This document shows, piece by piece, positions 1 through 5,789 of a DNA stretch of 7,191 nucleotides (the stretch's first letter is position 1; the number at the start of each line of letters is the position of its first letter). The notes under the pieces are model-generated. The model saw nothing but the letters and a program-made list of their open reading frames with translations, ran no database searches and was not told the origin of the DNA. The stretch is from Acidobacteriota bacterium (GTDB lineage Bacteria > Acidobacteriota > Vicinamibacteria > Vicinamibacterales > Vicinamibacteraceae), in contig JAEZDP010000017.1 of assembly GCA_023418055.1 (NCBI GenBank), positions 1-7,191 on the forward strand, given 5' to 3'. Position numbers and translations under genes: made by a program.

Positions 1-769
1 CCAGCAGGTCGATCGTCACCGTCGCGTCGCTGCCGGCTGGCGTGTCCGACACGAGGAATGACGCGAAATCGGGGCCGAGCCCTATCGCCAGCGTCGCCGG
101 GGGCACGATGGAGGCCGCCGCAACCACGGGGGAGGGCGCAATGGCCGTGATGTCGGCGTCGAGCGCATCCGCGGCGATCCGCACGAGCAGTCGCCCCTCT
201 TCCTGCACGACGGTGTGCGATGCAGTCGGCGCAAGCGTGACGACCACCCGCGTGCCGCCTGGCAGCGGTTCGGTGCGGGCGGTCAGCGCCGGGACGGTCA
301 GGTTGCCGACGATGACCAGTGACGAGCGGCGGCGCACGTCGATCGGCGGACCGTCCCCCGGCGTGGCGGCCAGCACACGGTCGAGCACCTCCACCGGAAG
401 CAGCCAGGTGGCGCCCTGACGGAGAGGCGGTCGCGGCAGCGTCACGAGCCGTCCACCGACGGATGCCAGCCCCTGGTCGATCGACAGGACGATGGTCTGC
501 TCGCGGAAGGTCAGCAGCAGCCCGCCGGCCCGGTCCTCGCGCACCGTGGCGCCAAAGACGCTCGACACCTCCGCCGCGCTGACGTACTCGGCACCGGACA
601 CCACGACGATGGGGAGGGGCTGACGGCCCGTTTCGCGCAGTACGGTCCAGGCGCGGCGCTGCTGTCCGGCCGCCGACTGCGACGCTGGCTGCGCGTCCAT
701 GCCCGTGACGGCCAGCGCGCCCGCGAAGGCCACCGATAGGAACGAGGTGAGGAGGCGCGTCCGGAACAC
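1..769 (-). CDS. Exported protein with copper-amine-oxidase-like N-terminal segment, probable N-acetylmuramoyl-L-alanine amidase (C-terminus outside window)
   Basis: Reading from a GTG at 769, 256 codons stay open to the window edge. Residues 1-27 form a signal peptide: Arg near the start, a hydrophobic stretch (LLTSFLSVAFAGALAV), then a small-residue region near DAQ, so the product is exported. Residues about 50-135 read as a short beta-rich segment (PLPIVVVSGAEYVSAAEV, later GRLVTLPRPPLRQGATWLLP) resembling the copper-amine-oxidase N-like 'stalk' domain that precedes AMIN and Amidase_3 domains in acidobacterial cell-wall amidases. Residues about 145-205 (LVIVGNLTV, then RVVVTLAPTASHTV) fit the AMIN-like beta region that follows. 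The zinc-binding catalytic domain, if present, lies outside the window, so the amidase call is recollection of architecture rather than seen catalytic residues. A competing frame with an ATG at 776 is rejected because it gives Arg/Ser/Pro-rich protein. No Shine-Dalgarno precedes the GTG. Another stalk-domain envelope protein remains possible. Confidence 0.6.
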   Translation of the reverse strand, partial: MFRTRLLTSFLSVAFAGALAVTGMDAQPASQSAAGQQRRAWTVLRETGRQPLPIVVVSGAEYVSAAEVSSVFGATVREDRAGGLLLTFREQTIVLSIDQGLASVGGRLVTLPRPPLRQGATWLLPVEVLDRVLAATPGDGPPIDVRRRSSLVIVGNLTVPALTARTEPLPGGTRVVVTLAPTASHTVVQEEGRLLVRIAADALDADITAIAPSPVVAAASIVPPATLAIGLGPDFASFLVSDTPAGSDATVTIDLL

Positions 770-775
770 CCGTTC

Positions 776-781
776 ATGATA
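776..781 (-). promoter_or_regulatory. Candidate -10 box (TATCAT) for a possibly leaderless amidase-like gene
   Basis: On the minus strand TATCAT differs from TATAAT at one position and is followed by six bases (GAACGG) and then the GTG start. Transcription would begin at or beside the start codon, which would explain the missing ribosome binding site. No good -35 hexamer is visible, because the upstream DNA is the 8-bp repeat array. This is a pattern match only. Confidence 0.3.
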
Positions 782-795
782 CGAGAGCAGGGCAG

Positions 796-899
796 GAACG
801 AAGGAACGAAGGAACGAAGGAACCAAGGAACGAAGGAGCCAAGGAGCCAAGGAGCCAAGGAACGAAGGAACTGAGGAACGAAGGAGCGAAGGAACTGAG
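796..899. repeat. 8-bp tandem repeat array, 13 units, consensus GAACGAAG
   Basis: Thirteen contiguous 8-bp units run without phase slip. Naming GAACGAAG=A, GAACCAAG=D, GAGCCAAG=B, GAACTGAG=C and GAGCGAAG=E, the order is A A A D A B B B A C A E C. The plus strand is strongly purine-rich. The array sits immediately upstream of the amidase-like gene, whose sense strand is therefore pyrimidine-rich here. Runs of identical variants (AAA, BBB) fit replication slippage. In translation it yields period-8 Phe/Leu/Pro/Ser peptide, which is not a real protein. Confidence 0.93.
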
Positions 900-913
900 G
901 AAGGACGGTCGGG

Positions 914-972
914 TGGACGGAAGACGCCGTCGACCGTAGACCGTGGACGGTAGACCGTGGACCGGTAGACCG
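914..972. repeat. Heptamer repeat array, TGGACCG/TAGACCG family (locus 1)
   Basis: On the plus strand the units are TGGACGG (914-920), a degenerate 9-bp stretch, then TCGACCG, TAGACCG, TGGACGG, TAGACCG, TGGACCG, one extra G, and TAGACCG. The last unit ends two bases from the stop codon of the transporter gene (975-977). The same heptamer word recurs at 5207-5237 in the opposite orientation and at 5902-5967. Together with the 8-bp array it fills most of the 205-bp gap between the transporter and the amidase-like gene. Confidence 0.88.
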
Positions 973-974
973 CT

Positions 975-2297
975 TTACAGCATGTGACTGACCAACTGGT
1001 AGAGCCCGACCGCCGCGATGAGCAGCGCCGAGATCCACAGCCCGATCGTCCAGCCCAGGCTTGGCGCGAGGCCCGCTGGGACGCGGCGGTGGCGGAAGTA
1101 CACGGCGGCACCGGCCAGCAGCGGCAGCATCAGGCCCTGGCCGACAGCGCCGATGAGCACGAGGGTCACGGGGCGGGGCCAGAAGAGGTAGGCGGAGGCC
1201 GAGGCCAGCGGCAACAGGACGCACGCCACCTGGACGGCACGACGGCGCGCAGCGTCGGTGGCTGGCCGGATGACGCCGAACAGCGTCGAGGCGTCCACCA
1301 GCAGGCGTGCATTCGAGGCGGTGGCCACGAAAAACGTCGAGTAGAGCACGACGAACGCGCCAACCAGGAAGATCCCCGTGCTCCAGGGGCCCAGCGACTG
1401 CTCGTACATCCCCGCGAGTGACGGCAACAGATCGGCGTCGCTGACGTCGCGCGACTGCCGATGCAGCACCGCGGCGCCCAGCAGGTAGAAGGCCAGGGTG
1501 GCCACCGTGTAGATGCCCAGCGACACGAACGCGTCGAGGCGCATGACGCCCATCCAGCCACGAGCGCGCGCCAGCCAGGCCGACATCGCGCCCGTCGGCG
1601 CGCCCACGCTTCGTCCGTAGCCCTTCTCGAGACACCAGTACGGGTAGTAGATGAGTTCAGACGCGCCGACGCCGGTCACCCCGAACGCGGCGAAGGCTAA
1701 CGTGAAGGACGCCGGCGTGCTCGGCCAGAAGCCCTCCATGAGTTGGGCGCCGGTCACACGGTACGGCGTCCACTGCAGCACCACCACGGCCGCCACCGTG
1801 CACAACGTGAAGACGGCGACCATGACCGTGGCGAACCGTTCGACCGTGCTGTAGCGGCCCGAGAGCAGCAGCGCGATCCCCGAGGCGGTGACGAGCGCCA
1901 GCCACACCGGCTCCGGCCACGACGACCCCAGCGTCCGCACGATGGTCGTGATGCCGCCGATGATGCCGCCCACCTGCAGCACCGTCCCGATGTACATGAG
2001 CGACCACGCCCACACCACCCACGACACCCGCAGCCGCGGGCCGGGCAGGCCGTCCAGCGCCACCAGCGTCGTCTCCTGGTGCGCGATGGCGTGGCGCGCC
2101 AGCTCCACCTGCACGAACACCTTCAGCACACACCCGAGGACCAGGAACCAGAGCAGGGCGAAGCCCGCCGTGGCGCCAAGCTTCGGCACCACGATGAGTT
2201 CACCCGACCCGACGATGGCCGCGCTGATGATGAGGCCCGGACCGAGTTGCCGCAGCCGTCCGGCGAGGGTGGTCGGCGCGTCGACGGGTGCGTTCAC
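975..2297 (-). CDS. Nramp-like membrane transporter lacking the canonical metal-site motifs
   Basis: A 440-residue integral membrane protein with about 11 hydrophobic segments, roughly at 18-40, 43-64, 91-120, 129-147, 153-175, 195-221, 253-278, 305-327, 354-374, 375-400 and 412-436. The layout and the opening GPGLIISAAIVGSGELI resemble Nramp-family transporters (LeuT/APC fold). Canonical Nramps import Mn2+ or Fe2+ with protons, using a DPGN motif in TM1 and a Met/His motif in TM6. Here TM1 has GSGE (residues 30-33) and TM6 has GASE (211-214), so the usual metal ligands are missing and the substrate may not be Mn/Fe. It starts with GTG, which overlaps the stop codon of the upstream hydrolase gene as GTGA, and a weak GAAGG lies nine bases before. 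This fits co-transcription and translational coupling. A heptamer array begins right after the stop codon. Fold call is confident; substrate is unknown. Confidence 0.85.
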   Translation of the reverse strand: MNAPVDAPTTLAGRLRQLGPGLIISAAIVGSGELIVVPKLGATAGFALLWFLVLGCVLKVFVQVELARHAIAHQETTLVALDGLPGPRLRVSWVVWAWSLMYIGTVLQVGGIIGGITTIVRTLGSSWPEPVWLALVTASGIALLLSGRYSTVERFATVMVAVFTLCTVAAVVVLQWTPYRVTGAQLMEGFWPSTPASFTLAFAAFGVTGVGASELIYYPYWCLEKGYGRSVGAPTGAMSAWLARARGWMGVMRLDAFVSLGIYTVATLAFYLLGAAVLHRQSRDVSDADLLPSLAGMYEQSLGPWSTGIFLVGAFVVLYSTFFVATASNARLLVDASTLFGVIRPATDAARRRAVQVACVLLPLASASAYLFWPRPVTLVLIGAVGQGLMLPLLAGAAVYFRHRRVPAGLAPSLGWTIGLWISALLIAAVGLYQLVSHML

Positions 2298-3118
2298 CCG
2301 TCCATGCCTTCGCGTTCGCCTTCGAGCACCACGGCGTTGGTCAACGTGCCGATGTTCTCGATCTCGATGCTCACCTCGTCACCGGGTTCGAGCCACCGCG
2401 CCGGCGTGCGCGCCATGCCCACGCCTTCGGGGGTCCCCGTGAGGATGACCGTGCCCGGCAGCAGCGTGGTGCTGCCGCTGAGGAACGCAATGATGTGCCT
2501 GACGTCGAAGATCATGTCCGACGTGTGGCTGTCCTGCACCACCTCACCGTTGAGGCGCGTCGAAATGCGGAGGGCGTTGGGGTCGGGGATGTCGTCGGGG
2601 GTGACGAGCACAGGACCGAGCGGCGCAAACGTGTCGAAGGTCTTGCCGCGGCTCCATTGGCTGCCGCCCTTCTGGATCTGCCAGTCGCGCGCGCTCACGT
2701 CGTTGGCGCACGTGTAACCCAGGACATAGTCGAGCGCGTGTTCGGGGCGGACGTTCTTGCACCGTCGTCCGATGACCACGGCGAGCTCGCATTCGTAGTC
2801 GACCTGCTCGCTGGCCAGTACCTGGGGGATCTCGATGGGCGCGCCCGGCGCGAGGACGGCGTTGGGCCCTTTGGCAAAGACCACGGGCTGCGCAGGAATC
2901 TTGGCGCCGGTTTCCTCCGCATGTCGTCGGTAGTTCAGCCCGATGCACCAGATCATCCGGGGATCCAGCGGGCAGAGCAATTGGGCGGGGCGGATGGGCG
3001 TGTCGGTGGCCTCCAGCTGCCCGAACAGGTTGCCGCGCAGCAGCACGGTGCGGCCATCGGGTTGTTCGGAAGCGTATACGGTCTGGCCGTCTTCGGTGAG
3101 ACAACGGAGGATGCGCAT
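2294..3118 (-). CDS. Fumarylacetoacetate hydrolase (FAH) family protein
   Basis: A 274-residue cytosolic enzyme. The N-terminal lid region (about 1-50) is followed by the FAH fold from about residue 52, entered at MIWCIGLNYRRHAEE. Expected divalent-metal ligands are visible: E109 and E111 in DYECELAVVIG, and D140 in ANDVSARDWQ. Other family hallmarks are K159 in RGKTFDTFAPLGP and the late TGTPEGVG loop (227-234). Family members act on acyl-pyruvate-like or 2-oxo acids (FAH, 2-hydroxyhepta-2,4-diene-1,7-dioate isomerase, oxaloacetate decarboxylase, sugar-derived diketo acid hydrolases). The length matches the short bacterial subgroup, but substrate cannot be assigned from sequence alone. The ATG at 3118 gives the normal N-terminus (MRILRC) and has no Shine-Dalgarno. 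The last four bases overlap the start of the Nramp-like gene, making this the first gene of a two-gene operon that diverges from the gene at 3188. Confidence 0.9.
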   Translation of the reverse strand: MRILRCLTEDGQTVYASEQPDGRTVLLRGNLFGQLEATDTPIRPAQLLCPLDPRMIWCIGLNYRRHAEETGAKIPAQPVVFAKGPNAVLAPGAPIEIPQVLASEQVDYECELAVVIGRRCKNVRPEHALDYVLGYTCANDVSARDWQIQKGGSQWSRGKTFDTFAPLGPVLVTPDDIPDPNALRISTRLNGEVVQDSHTSDMIFDVRHIIAFLSGSTTLLPGTVILTGTPEGVGMARTPARWLEPGDEVSIEIENIGTLTNAVVLEGEREGMDG

Positions 3119-3124
3119 GGCGCC

Positions 3125-3130
3125 ATTCTA
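3125..3130 (-). promoter_or_regulatory. Candidate -10 box (TAGAAT) for the FAH/transporter operon
   Basis: On the minus strand TAGAAT (one mismatch to TATAAT) is followed by exactly six bases (GGCGCC) and then the ATG at 3118, the same spacing as the candidate box before the amidase-like gene. If used, the transcript would be leaderless. No convincing -35 hexamer sits 16-18 bases further upstream; a palindrome occupies 3133-3149 instead. Confidence 0.35.
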
Positions 3131-3132
3131 TG

Positions 3133-3149
3133 GCCGACTTGCAATCGGC
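3133..3149. promoter_or_regulatory. Palindromic candidate operator in the divergent promoter gap
   Basis: GCCGA and TCGGC form 5-bp inverted arms around a 7-bp centre that contains the self-complementary TTGCAA (3139-3144). A further TCGGC half-site occurs at 3174-3178. The element lies just upstream of the candidate -10 box of the FAH operon, within the 69-bp gap shared with the divergent gene at 3188. The position suits a dimeric regulator, but none is encoded in the window and chance is not excluded. Confidence 0.3.
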
Positions 3150-3187
3150 GTGTCTCCGGTTTGTAGTGAAGGGTCGGCATCGCGTCC

Positions 3188-4099
3188 ATGAACGATCACG
3201 AGTTCCTCGCGGCCTTCGATGCCGGGCACCTCGACCCGGCCGCTTTTCCGCACGCCGACCACGTGCGCGCGGCCTGGCTGTGCCTGCAAGGCGTGCCCTT
3301 CAGAGATGGTCTCGCGCGGCTGCGCCACGGGCTCAAGCAGTTGACGATCCGGGCGGGACAGCCCGGTCGCTATCACGAGACGATCACGGTGGCGTACGCG
3401 CGGCTCATCCACCGGAAGATGCGCCAGCTCGGCCCGCACGACTGGGCAGAGTTCATTCGGCGTGCGCCCGAGTTCTTCACGCGCGAGCCCGGCGTGCTCT
3501 CGGAGATCTACGACGCGGCCACGCTCGCCTCCAGCGAGGCGCGGCAGCGGTTCGTGCCGCCCGCCTCGTGGAACTCGCGTGTGGTCGATCGCTTCCTGGC
3601 CGACTTTGCGCACTACCAGGCAGACGCCGACGCACGGCTGGTGCCGGGGCGCCTGCCGGCGATGGCCGAGCCAGAGGTGCAGGGCGCCGAGCCGGTCAGC
3701 GCGATGGCCGTGCTCGCGGTCCGCTCGGTGGCGGCGTCGGTCGAGTGGTATGCCCGTGTCTTCGGGTTCGACGCAACGCCCTATCCCGAGCGCCCACCCT
3801 ACCGACTGGCGTTGCTGTCACGAGGAGGGGCGGAGCTGATGCTCCGGCAGGCCACCTCACCCGTGGCGCCGCCCGACGGGTGGTCGGTGTACATCCGGCT
3901 GGCCGGCGGACGCATCCGCGATCTCCACGCGGACCTGCGCGATGGGAGCGACGAGGTGTCGCCGCTGCGGCGCATGCCCTCCCACGACGTCGAGTTCGAG
4001 GTGCGCGACCCCGACGGCTACACCCTCGTCGTCAGCGAGTTGCTGGAGGATGCCGACGATGTCCCCGCAGTGGACGCCGGGGAAGGGGCACTGCCGTAA
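3188..4099 (+). CDS. Uncharacterised HxxH...YHE domain protein fused to a C-terminal VOC (glyoxalase-like) domain
   Basis: A 303-residue soluble protein with two parts. Residues 1 to about 145 are helical and resemble a widespread but unnamed bacterial domain: an F-P-H-x-x-H motif (F20, H22, H25), W30, then R61-Y62-H63-E64-T65. The His and Glu residues could form a metal site, but that is inference. After a linker (about 148-170), residues about 171-287 form one VOC module (AMAVLAVRSVAASVEWYARVFGF, ending DPDGYTLVVSE). The usual first metal-ligand His at the start of the module appears absent, with AMAV in its place; the closing Glu (E284) is present. It may therefore be a binding or resistance-type VOC domain rather than a metalloenzyme. 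The ATG is the first start after two in-frame stops (TAG TGA, 3164-3169). Shine-Dalgarno is weak and distant (GAAGGG, about 14 bases away). It diverges from the FAH operon and converges on the DUF4097 gene. Confidence 0.83.
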   Translation: MNDHEFLAAFDAGHLDPAAFPHADHVRAAWLCLQGVPFRDGLARLRHGLKQLTIRAGQPGRYHETITVAYARLIHRKMRQLGPHDWAEFIRRAPEFFTREPGVLSEIYDAATLASSEARQRFVPPASWNSRVVDRFLADFAHYQADADARLVPGRLPAMAEPEVQGAEPVSAMAVLAVRSVAASVEWYARVFGFDATPYPERPPYRLALLSRGGAELMLRQATSPVAPPDGWSVYIRLAGGRIRDLHADLRDGSDEVSPLRRMPSHDVEFEVRDPDGYTLVVSELLEDADDVPAVDAGEGALP

Positions 4100-4121
4100 C
4101 GCGCGAGGTGAGGGGCCGCTC

Positions 4122-5093
4122 TCAGCGAACGCTGATGGCGCCGCTGGCCGTGGACAGCTCGAGTGCCGGTCCGCCGCCGCGGACCTGCCCCTGCACCCGC
4201 CGTCGATCGCTGCGCGCCTGCGTGCTGAACGGCACCTGCACGTCGAGCGACCCCGAGGCCGTGCGGGCATCGAGCGTGACGCCCTGCTCGCGTGGCAGGC
4301 GGACGTCGAGGCTTCCCGACGCGGCCGACAGCTTCCACGTGCCCGTCGGCGTGCCGTCGATGCTGACGTCGCCGCTTCCCGTGGAAGCCTGCACGGCGCC
4401 CACGACGCCTCGCAGGCTGATGGAGCCGGAGCCTGTGGACGTCTCGACGTCGCCCTTGCCGTTGAGCACGGCGTCGATGTCGCCGCTGCCGGTGGTGGCG
4501 TGCAGCCCGGCCCCGACGGCCGTGGCCTCCACGTCGCCGCTGCCGGTGCCCAACCGGGCCACACCGGCCACGCCGTCCACGCGGATGTCGCCAGATCCGG
4601 TGCGGAGGTCGGCGTCGGCTCCTACGCCTCGGACGAGGATGTCGCCCGAGCCGGTCCGTGCCATCACGGCCAACTGCGCGCCCTCGACCGCGACATCGCC
4701 CGACCCGGAATTGGCCCGGACCTGCGTGCGTGCCGGCACGGTCACGTCATAGGAGATGGAGACGGCCTTGCGCGTGGTTTCGTCCTCGATGCGGGCGAGG
4801 CGGATGGTGTTGCCGGCCTGCGACACCGGCGGCTGGCTCGCCACCGCCTGGGCCAGCGCCGCGGCATTGGACGGCACGCCCCATCCGCGCCGGACTTCGA
4901 CGATGCCGCGTACCTGCACCGTCTTTCCGGTGCCCGTGCGGACGCGGATGTCGCCGCTGTCGGAGGTGGCGTCGAGCAGCGCGTCGCCGGTGACGGGGAA
5001 GCTGCGGTCGAAGGTTGGCGCCTGCGCCAGCGCGGGGCGCGGGGCGGTGACGAGGACGGCGAACAATCCGGCCAGCAGGGTTCGACGAAACAT
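4122..5093 (-). CDS. Secreted DUF4097-family beta-rung repeat protein
   Basis: A 323-residue exported protein. The signal peptide is MFRRTLLAGLFAVLVTAPRP followed by ALAQ, with likely cleavage after ALA at about residue 23. Residues 25-125 hold a divergent entry region (SDSGDIRVRTGTGK) and a beta segment. From about 126 the chain becomes a ladder of rungs marked by TGSGD at 147, 165, 183, 201 and 238, with TGSGS at 220, then degenerate ASGSLDV rungs at 258 and 280 and a final TASGAISVR. This is the pattern of DUF4097 'putative adhesin' proteins, predicted beta-solenoids in the periplasm or on the surface; biochemical function is unknown. The ATG at 5093 is fixed by a strong GGAAGGAG seven bases upstream. 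An open frame continues upstream to 5438, but that extension translates the heptamer array and is not credible. The gene converges on the VOC-fusion gene with a 22-bp gap and diverges from the FKBP gene. Confidence 0.88.
   Translation of the reverse strand: MFRRTLLAGLFAVLVTAPRPALAQAPTFDRSFPVTGDALLDATSDSGDIRVRTGTGKTVQVRGIVEVRRGWGVPSNAAALAQAVASQPPVSQAGNTIRLARIEDETTRKAVSISYDVTVPARTQVRANSGSGDVAVEGAQLAVMARTGSGDILVRGVGADADLRTGSGDIRVDGVAGVARLGTGSGDVEATAVGAGLHATTGSGDIDAVLNGKGDVETSTGSGSISLRGVVGAVQASTGSGDVSIDGTPTGTWKLSAASGSLDVRLPREQGVTLDARTASGSLDVQVPFSTQARSDRRRVQGQVRGGGPALELSTASGAISVR
4353..4718 (-). repeat. In-gene repeat encoding 18-residue GSGD rungs
   Basis: Six to seven coding repeats with a mostly 54-bp period (18 residues) lie inside the DUF4097 gene. 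TGSGD cores start at residues 147, 165, 183, 201, 220 (as TGSGS) and 238, after an initial NSGSGD at 128. DNA copies are diverged at third positions, for example CGCCGCTGCCGGT against CGCCCGAGCCGGT on the plus strand, so the array is old and kept by protein-level selection. Confidence 0.85.
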
Positions 5094-5100
5094 GGGCTGA

Positions 5101-5108
5101 CTCCTTCC
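5101..5108 (-). promoter_or_regulatory. Strong ribosome binding site for the DUF4097 gene
   Basis: The minus strand reads GGAAGGAG, then seven bases (TCAGCCC), then ATG at 5093. It is the only clear consensus Shine-Dalgarno among the seven genes, and it decides the start over the longer upstream open frame. Confidence 0.85.
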
Positions 5109-5206
5109 GAGCCCTCGGCACCGGGCGTCGCGCGGAGGGCGTGACGGCTCACGGTGCGGCAGGGCTCGAGGGCGTTGGACGGGAGGGAGGGGTGGGGAGT
5201 TCATTT

Positions 5207-5237
<31 letters not shown>

Positions 5238-5255
5238 CACTCGGCCTCGCTGTCC

Positions 5256-5261
5256 TATGAT
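5256..5261 (+). promoter_or_regulatory. Candidate -10 box (TATGAT) for the FKBP gene
   Basis: TATGAT matches TATAAT at five of six positions and would start transcription near 5268, giving a leader of about 37 bases before the ATG at 5305. No recognisable -35 hexamer lies at the usual distance; that stretch is the edge of the heptamer array. This slightly favours the start at 5305 over the ATG at 5257, which falls inside this box. Confidence 0.25.
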
Positions 5262-5304
5262 TGAGCAGCGCGCCTCTGCGCCTGTCGTCTTTCGAGATTC
5301 CTTG

Positions 5305-5784
5305 ATGCCCATCTTCCCGATTCTTGCCACGCGCCGTGCGTGGCTCGCGCTGTCTGCGTTGCTGGCCCTCACGGCCGGGTGCGGCGGCGGCAGCGACTCG
5401 CTGCCCACCGCGCCGTCCATCCCTCCGCCGCTCGGCATTCCCTACAGCCAGACGGACCTGCGCGTCGGCACCGGGCCGGCTGCCGCGACGGGCAATGACC
5501 TCATCGTGCACTACGCCGGCTGGCTCTACAGCACGACCGCCGCGGATCAGAAGGGGACACTCTTCGATACGTCGGTGGCCCCCGGGCGTGCACCACTCCA
5601 GTTCCGGCTCGGCGCCAGGCAGGTGATTGCCGGTTGGGATCAGGGAGTCGTGGGCATGCAGGTGGGCGGCGTCCGTCGCCTGGTGCTGCCCCCGGAACTG
5701 GGCTACGGCACGCAGGGCAACCCGCCCGCCATTCCGCCCAATGCCACGCTGATCTTCGAGGTGGAGTTGCTGCAGATCCAGTAG
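5305..5784 (+). CDS. FKBP-type peptidyl-prolyl cis-trans isomerase, predicted lipoprotein
   Basis: A 159-residue protein that should speed cis-trans isomerisation of X-Pro bonds in the cell envelope. Residues 1-25 are a lipoprotein signal (basic ATRRAW, hydrophobic LALSALLALTAG), with lipobox LTAG-C26 and then Gly/Ser and Pro-rich linker (GGGSDSLPTAPSIPPP), so it is probably lipid-anchored outside the cytoplasm. Residues about 45-159 form one complete FKBP domain. Active-site residues are visible: Y70 in VHYAG, F87-D88 in FDTS, F100, V107-I108, W111 in GWDQG, Y134 in LGYG and F151 in LIFEVELL. The start at 5305 places the signal correctly; an in-frame ATG at 5257 would add 16 residues with no export logic. 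Neither start has a clear Shine-Dalgarno. The gene diverges from the DUF4097 gene, and a heptamer array begins five bases after its stop codon. Confidence 0.92.
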   Translation: MPIFPILATRRAWLALSALLALTAGCGGGSDSLPTAPSIPPPLGIPYSQTDLRVGTGPAAATGNDLIVHYAGWLYSTTAADQKGTLFDTSVAPGRAPLQFRLGARQVIAGWDQGVVGMQVGGVRRLVLPPELGYGTQGNPPAIPPNATLIFEVELLQIQ

Positions 5785-5789
5785 GGCGG

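Noticed and set aside
511..1635. 374-residue minus-strand open frame across the amidase start and the 8-bp repeat
   Set aside because: It is out of frame with both real genes, is Arg/Pro/Ser-rich, and its middle is a period-8 peptide produced by the tandem array.
975..2297. Calling the transporter a manganese/iron importer (MntH)
   Set aside because: The DPGN and Met/His metal-site motifs are both replaced, so the symbol and substrate are not supported.
1743..2717. 324-residue plus-strand open frame opposite the transporter and FAH genes
   Set aside because: It is rich in His/Arg/Asp/Gln and spans two genes on the opposite strand, as expected for antisense frames in GC-rich DNA.
4122..4135. 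TCAGCG-AA-CGCTGA inverted repeat at the convergent gene ends, considered as a terminator
   Set aside because: The loop is only two bases, the arms lie inside the coding end of the DUF4097 gene and no T-run follows on either strand.
3130..4752. 540-residue plus-strand open frame overlapping the VOC-fusion and DUF4097 genes
   Set aside because: Its composition is Arg/Ala/Pro shadow coding; two well-supported genes explain the same DNA in other frames.
5257..5304. Upstream ATG (5257) for the FKBP gene
   Set aside because: It adds 16 residues before a good lipoprotein signal, falls inside a possible -10 box and has no ribosome binding site.
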